This document shows, one piece after another, positions 61,731-64,000 of a stretch of 64,000 bases of DNA. The stretch lies in the NCBI RefSeq assembly GCF_039511225.1, contig NZ_CP154261.1, forward strand, positions 1,488,001-1,552,000, written 5' to 3'. The DNA is from Sphingobacterium multivorum (GTDB taxonomy: Bacteria > Bacteroidota > Bacteroidia > Sphingobacteriales > Sphingobacteriaceae). The notes under the pieces are model-generated. The model had not been told where the DNA came from. It searched no databases and worked only from the letters and a program-made list of their open reading frames with translations. How positions within the stretch are numbered: the first letter of the stretch is position 1; every line of letters begins with the position of its first letter. A program made the position numbers and the translations under genes.

Positions 61731-62654
61731 ATGAATACCCTACAATTACTAGCCTTTGTAAGGCTATATATAACTCATATAGTTCAAGTACTCATTAAGT
61801 ACTACTTAAATACAGATCTAGCAGTTATCGGCCAAATATTGTCCGGCTCTGGTTCTAGCTTTCCTCCAGTCAGCTTCGAGCCAGGGTTGTACCGTGGTCG
61901 GAACAGCTTTGGCTATTGGTCGGCTTTTCTTCGGCAATTTGCCGAAGCGTACCCGAAGCGCAGCCGAAGCCGAGCCGAAGCACACCCGAGCATGACCCGA
62001 AGAAGTCTCGAAGCGGTCCCGACGCCGAGTCGAAAGGGAGCTGACGGGCTGCCGAAGCGGAGTCGAACAATTGTGCTGTGTTTCTTAACATGCATCGCAG
62101 TAGTTTCTATGTTTAGTTTATCAGCTCAGACGCCCCGCAAGGACAGCGGGGCCAATGGGCTTATTAAAGTGGATCCATTGCTTATCGGTCAGAAACTGCC
62201 CGAAGAATTTTGGAAAAGGGAATACCTCGTCTATAACAATGGCGATACCACAAGGCAGACGCTGGAAGCTTACCGTGGAAAATTATTGGTGTTGGATTTT
62301 TGGGCAACATGGTGCGCGATATGTCTGGGACAGATGAAAGAAAAAGACGAATTGTTCAGCCGTTTTCCCGCTGAAGCAAAGCTTATCTATGTCAATCCAA
62401 CACAAACAAAAGACACGTATACCAATGTTGTCAAGATCCAGGATCGACTTGCCGAACGCTCGCTGTCAGGAAAATTCCAGTCCATCATCGAAGAGGATTA
62501 CCTTCAGCAATTGTTTCCCAACCATATCTATCCCCGGTATGTATGGATAGGGCCACGTGGCGACTTGATCGGATTAACGCTTGCCCTAAGTGTAACAGAA
62601 GGACATATTAAAGACATGTTGAACTTAATCAATCCAAAAGATGGCAAAAAATAG
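61731..62654 (+). CDS. TlpA-like thioredoxin-family protein, probably over-extended at its N-terminus
   Basis: Frame of 307 aa. The functional part begins with a signal peptide TIVLCFLTCIAVVSMFSLSA (about 115-134), then a thioredoxin-like domain LLVLDFWATWCAICLGQM with the active site CAIC (about 200-203) and a typical TlpA end. The first ~110 codons run through the 11-bp repeat at 61943-62068 (PKRSRSRAEAHPSMTRRS) and look non-coding, so the real start is likely a GTG or ATT codon near 62072. TlpA-type periplasmic or outer-membrane oxidoreductases accompany some SusC genes. It overlaps the next gene by 14 bases. Confidence 0.75.
   Translation: MNTLQLLAFVRLYITHIVQVLIKYYLNTDLAVIGQILSGSGSSFPPVSFEPGLYRGRNSFGYWSAFLRQFAEAYPKRSRSRAEAHPSMTRRSLEAVPTPSRKGADGLPKRSRTIVLCFLTCIAVVSMFSLSAQTPRKDSGANGLIKVDPLLIGQKLPEEFWKREYLVYNNGDTTRQTLEAYRGKLLVLDFWATWCAICLGQMKEKDELFSRFPAEAKLIYVNPTQTKDTYTNVVKIQDRLAERSLSGKFQSIIEEDYLQQLFPNHIYPRYVWIGPRGDLIGLTLALSVTEGHIKDMLNLINPKDGKK
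61943..62068 (+). repeat. Tandem degenerate repeat with a strict 11-bp period
   Basis: Units CGAAGNNNNNC start at 61943, 61954, 61965, 61976, 61987, 61998, 62009, 62020, 62031, 62042, 62053 and 62064. No unit is shifted. The core CGAAG is kept in most and degenerate (CGAGC, CGACG, TGACG) in some. The period is not a multiple of 3, so it is not driven by the protein sequence. GC-rich against AT-rich flanks. Confidence 0.85.
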
Positions 62655-64000
62655 AACGATCTGGCTTTTTGTGATGCTTTTGGTTGTTGTAACAGCAAAA
62701 GCTCAATTAAGAGGTACTGTATTGGATAAGGAGACTGGATTACCTATAACGGATGTAAACATCATAATAAATAATGCCGCTAAGGCAAAAACGGATAAAT
62801 GGGGACGATTTTCAATAACCGAAAAGATAAGTGGCGATAACGTGACTTTTCGGCATATTGCTTATCAGGATACGAGTATTTTCCTCCAAGCGGATAGGCA
62901 ACATGCTGAGTTAACATTATCGCTTTCCTTAAAGCATGGTATGATCGGTGAAGTGGTGGTCAATACTGGTTATCAAAGTATTCCGAAAGATCGTTTGACT
63001 GGGTCCTTTTCCAGCGTGAGCAAACAGCAACTTGAACAACAAATCGGACGTGGTATTACTGGAATGTTGCCTTCATTAGCGAATGGCGTAATGCTGGACA
63101 ACAATAGTACTTCCGCCAACAGATTAATGGTGCGAAGCTTAAGCACGATCAAAGCTGAAAAGAGTCCTTTGGTTATCGTCGACAACTTTCCCTATGAAGG
63201 GAATCTTGATGACATCAATCCGCTGGATATTGAAAATGTCACAGTACTTAAAGATGCTGCTGCATCAGCGATCTGGGGTGTGCGCGCCGGAAATGGGGTG
63301 ATTGTGGTAACGACCAAGAAAGGGCAATTTAACCGGCGTCAAAGCTTTCGCTTTTCTACAGCGATAAAAATGGGGGCTCCCCCGGACTTAAATAGATTAG
63401 ATCTGATGTCGACTTCGGACTTTATCGGGATGGAAGAGTTTCTGTTCAATAAGGGCTATTACAATAGTCGGATCACAAGTACGGCTATGCTGCCTTTGAC
63501 CCCAATCGTGGAAGCTTTGGACCGGTTGAAAAAGCAGAAGATGACACAAGAGGAATATGATAACCTGAAAACAGGTCTCGTCGGCTTAGATTTACGGGAC
63601 GAATATCGAAAGCATTTTTATAACAATTCACTCTTTCAGCAATATCACTTACAAGGAAATGGAGGTAACAGTCAATTCGCATGGATGTCCTCGCTGGGAT
63701 ATGATAAGGAGGTCGGATCGACGAAAAATAAAAGTGAAAGGTTGACATATAGACTCAGCAATTCATTGAAGATCCGTAAGGATCTGTTGTTATCGATGGA
63801 CTTTAACCTTATCCATTTCAATACGTCAACGGGTATGCCTGCTTATGGTGATGTTAAGATGTCAACTTATGAGCTTTATCCTTACGCTACTTTCGCTGAC
63901 GATAATGGAACTCCTCTTCGCATAGCACAGCGTAACAACGATTATGTAGATCGGATGATGCAAGAAGGTTATATCCTTGATTGGAACTATTATCCATTGA
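62641..64000 (+). CDS. SusC/RagA-family TonB-dependent outer-membrane protein (partial)
   Basis: ATG 62641 opens a frame that stays open to the right edge (453 codons). Signal peptide (MAKNRTIWLFVMLLVVVTAKA), carboxypeptidase-regulatory-like domain (LRGTVLDKETGLPITDVN), link EVVVNTGYQSIPKDRLTG, and the plug with the SusC signature NVTVLKDAAASAIWGVRAGN and GVIVVTTKKG. The barrel begins after ~240. It overlaps the TlpA gene end by 14 bases. A SusD partner is expected beyond the window. Confidence 0.9.
   Translation, partial: MAKNRTIWLFVMLLVVVTAKAQLRGTVLDKETGLPITDVNIIINNAAKAKTDKWGRFSITEKISGDNVTFRHIAYQDTSIFLQADRQHAELTLSLSLKHGMIGEVVVNTGYQSIPKDRLTGSFSSVSKQQLEQQIGRGITGMLPSLANGVMLDNNSTSANRLMVRSLSTIKAEKSPLVIVDNFPYEGNLDDINPLDIENVTVLKDAAASAIWGVRAGNGVIVVTTKKGQFNRRQSFRFSTAIKMGAPPDLNRLDLMSTSDFIGMEEFLFNKGYYNSRITSTAMLPLTPIVEALDRLKKQKMTQEEYDNLKTGLVGLDLRDEYRKHFYNNSLFQQYHLQGNGGNSQFAWMSSLGYDKEVGSTKNKSERLTYRLSNSLKIRKDLLLSMDFNLIHFNTSTGMPAYGDVKMSTYELYPYATFADDNGTPLRIAQRNNDYVDRMMQEGYILDWNYYPL

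Overview
The window comes from a member of the Bacteroidota, most likely Sphingobacteriaceae (Sphingobacterium or a close relative). This rests on SusC/SusD outer-membrane pairs, a hybrid two-component sensor, RHS proteins with a DUF6443-like head, and repeated TAnnTTTG -7 promoter elements. No rRNA, tRNA or CRISPR array was seen.

Layout. (1) 0-7 kb: an RHS/polymorphic-toxin end. It holds a 1155-aa RHS protein with an overlapping small membrane ORF, an IS21 (IstB) remnant, a decayed IS3-type element, and downstream of it a 5'-truncated NucA/NucB-like DNase domain followed by a ComJ/Nin-like inhibitor. (2) 7-9.2 kb: a XRE regulator and a displaced unit of the cassette array described below. 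(3) 9.2-30 kb: a co-oriented polysaccharide utilization locus (PUL) with two DUF4832-type TIM-barrel proteins, two GH2 enzymes, a free GH35-type jelly-roll protein, an HTCS regulator, a GH28-like beta-helix protein, SusC, SusD and a SusE-like protein. Two operon heads carry the same pair of 16-bp direct repeats, 21 bp apart, 20-21 bp upstream of a -7 element. This is a likely HTCS operator. (4) 30-50.6 kb: the most unusual region. Eight nearly identical genes for a secreted 148-aa NTF2-like protein each have the same ~130-bp upstream module and a hairpin terminator. Between them lie changing cargo genes: two DJ-1/PfpI copies, an S41 peptidase, small orphan proteins, and four signal-less beta-helix proteins. 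These four share the first ~85 residues and their promoter but have different helices, like tailspikes with a fixed head. (5) 50.7-60.5 kb: a defence-island-like region with an AbiEii-type nucleotidyltransferase, a divergent OGG-fold protein, MazG-like pyrophosphohydrolase plus GIY-YIG-DUF2075 helicase, several orphan membrane proteins, an internally deleted IS3 element and a XRE regulator. (6) 60.5-64 kb: a promoter with a strongly structured transcript region, a hypothetical gene, a TlpA-like thioredoxin gene preceded by a strict 11-bp periodic repeat, and a SusC-like gene running off the end.

How the parts may work together. The PUL encodes sensing, surface binding, import and cleavage of an unidentified, probably galactoside- or uronate-containing glycan. 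The 30-50 kb array looks like a cassette system in which a conserved promoter, secreted NTF2 gene and terminator frame exchangeable cargo. Shared flanks around different cargo at 7.4-9.1 and 35.2-36.6 kb, and around different helices at 38.4-43.4 kb, suggest recombination between repeats. Its function is unknown. All family assignments come from reading motifs; no searches were run.
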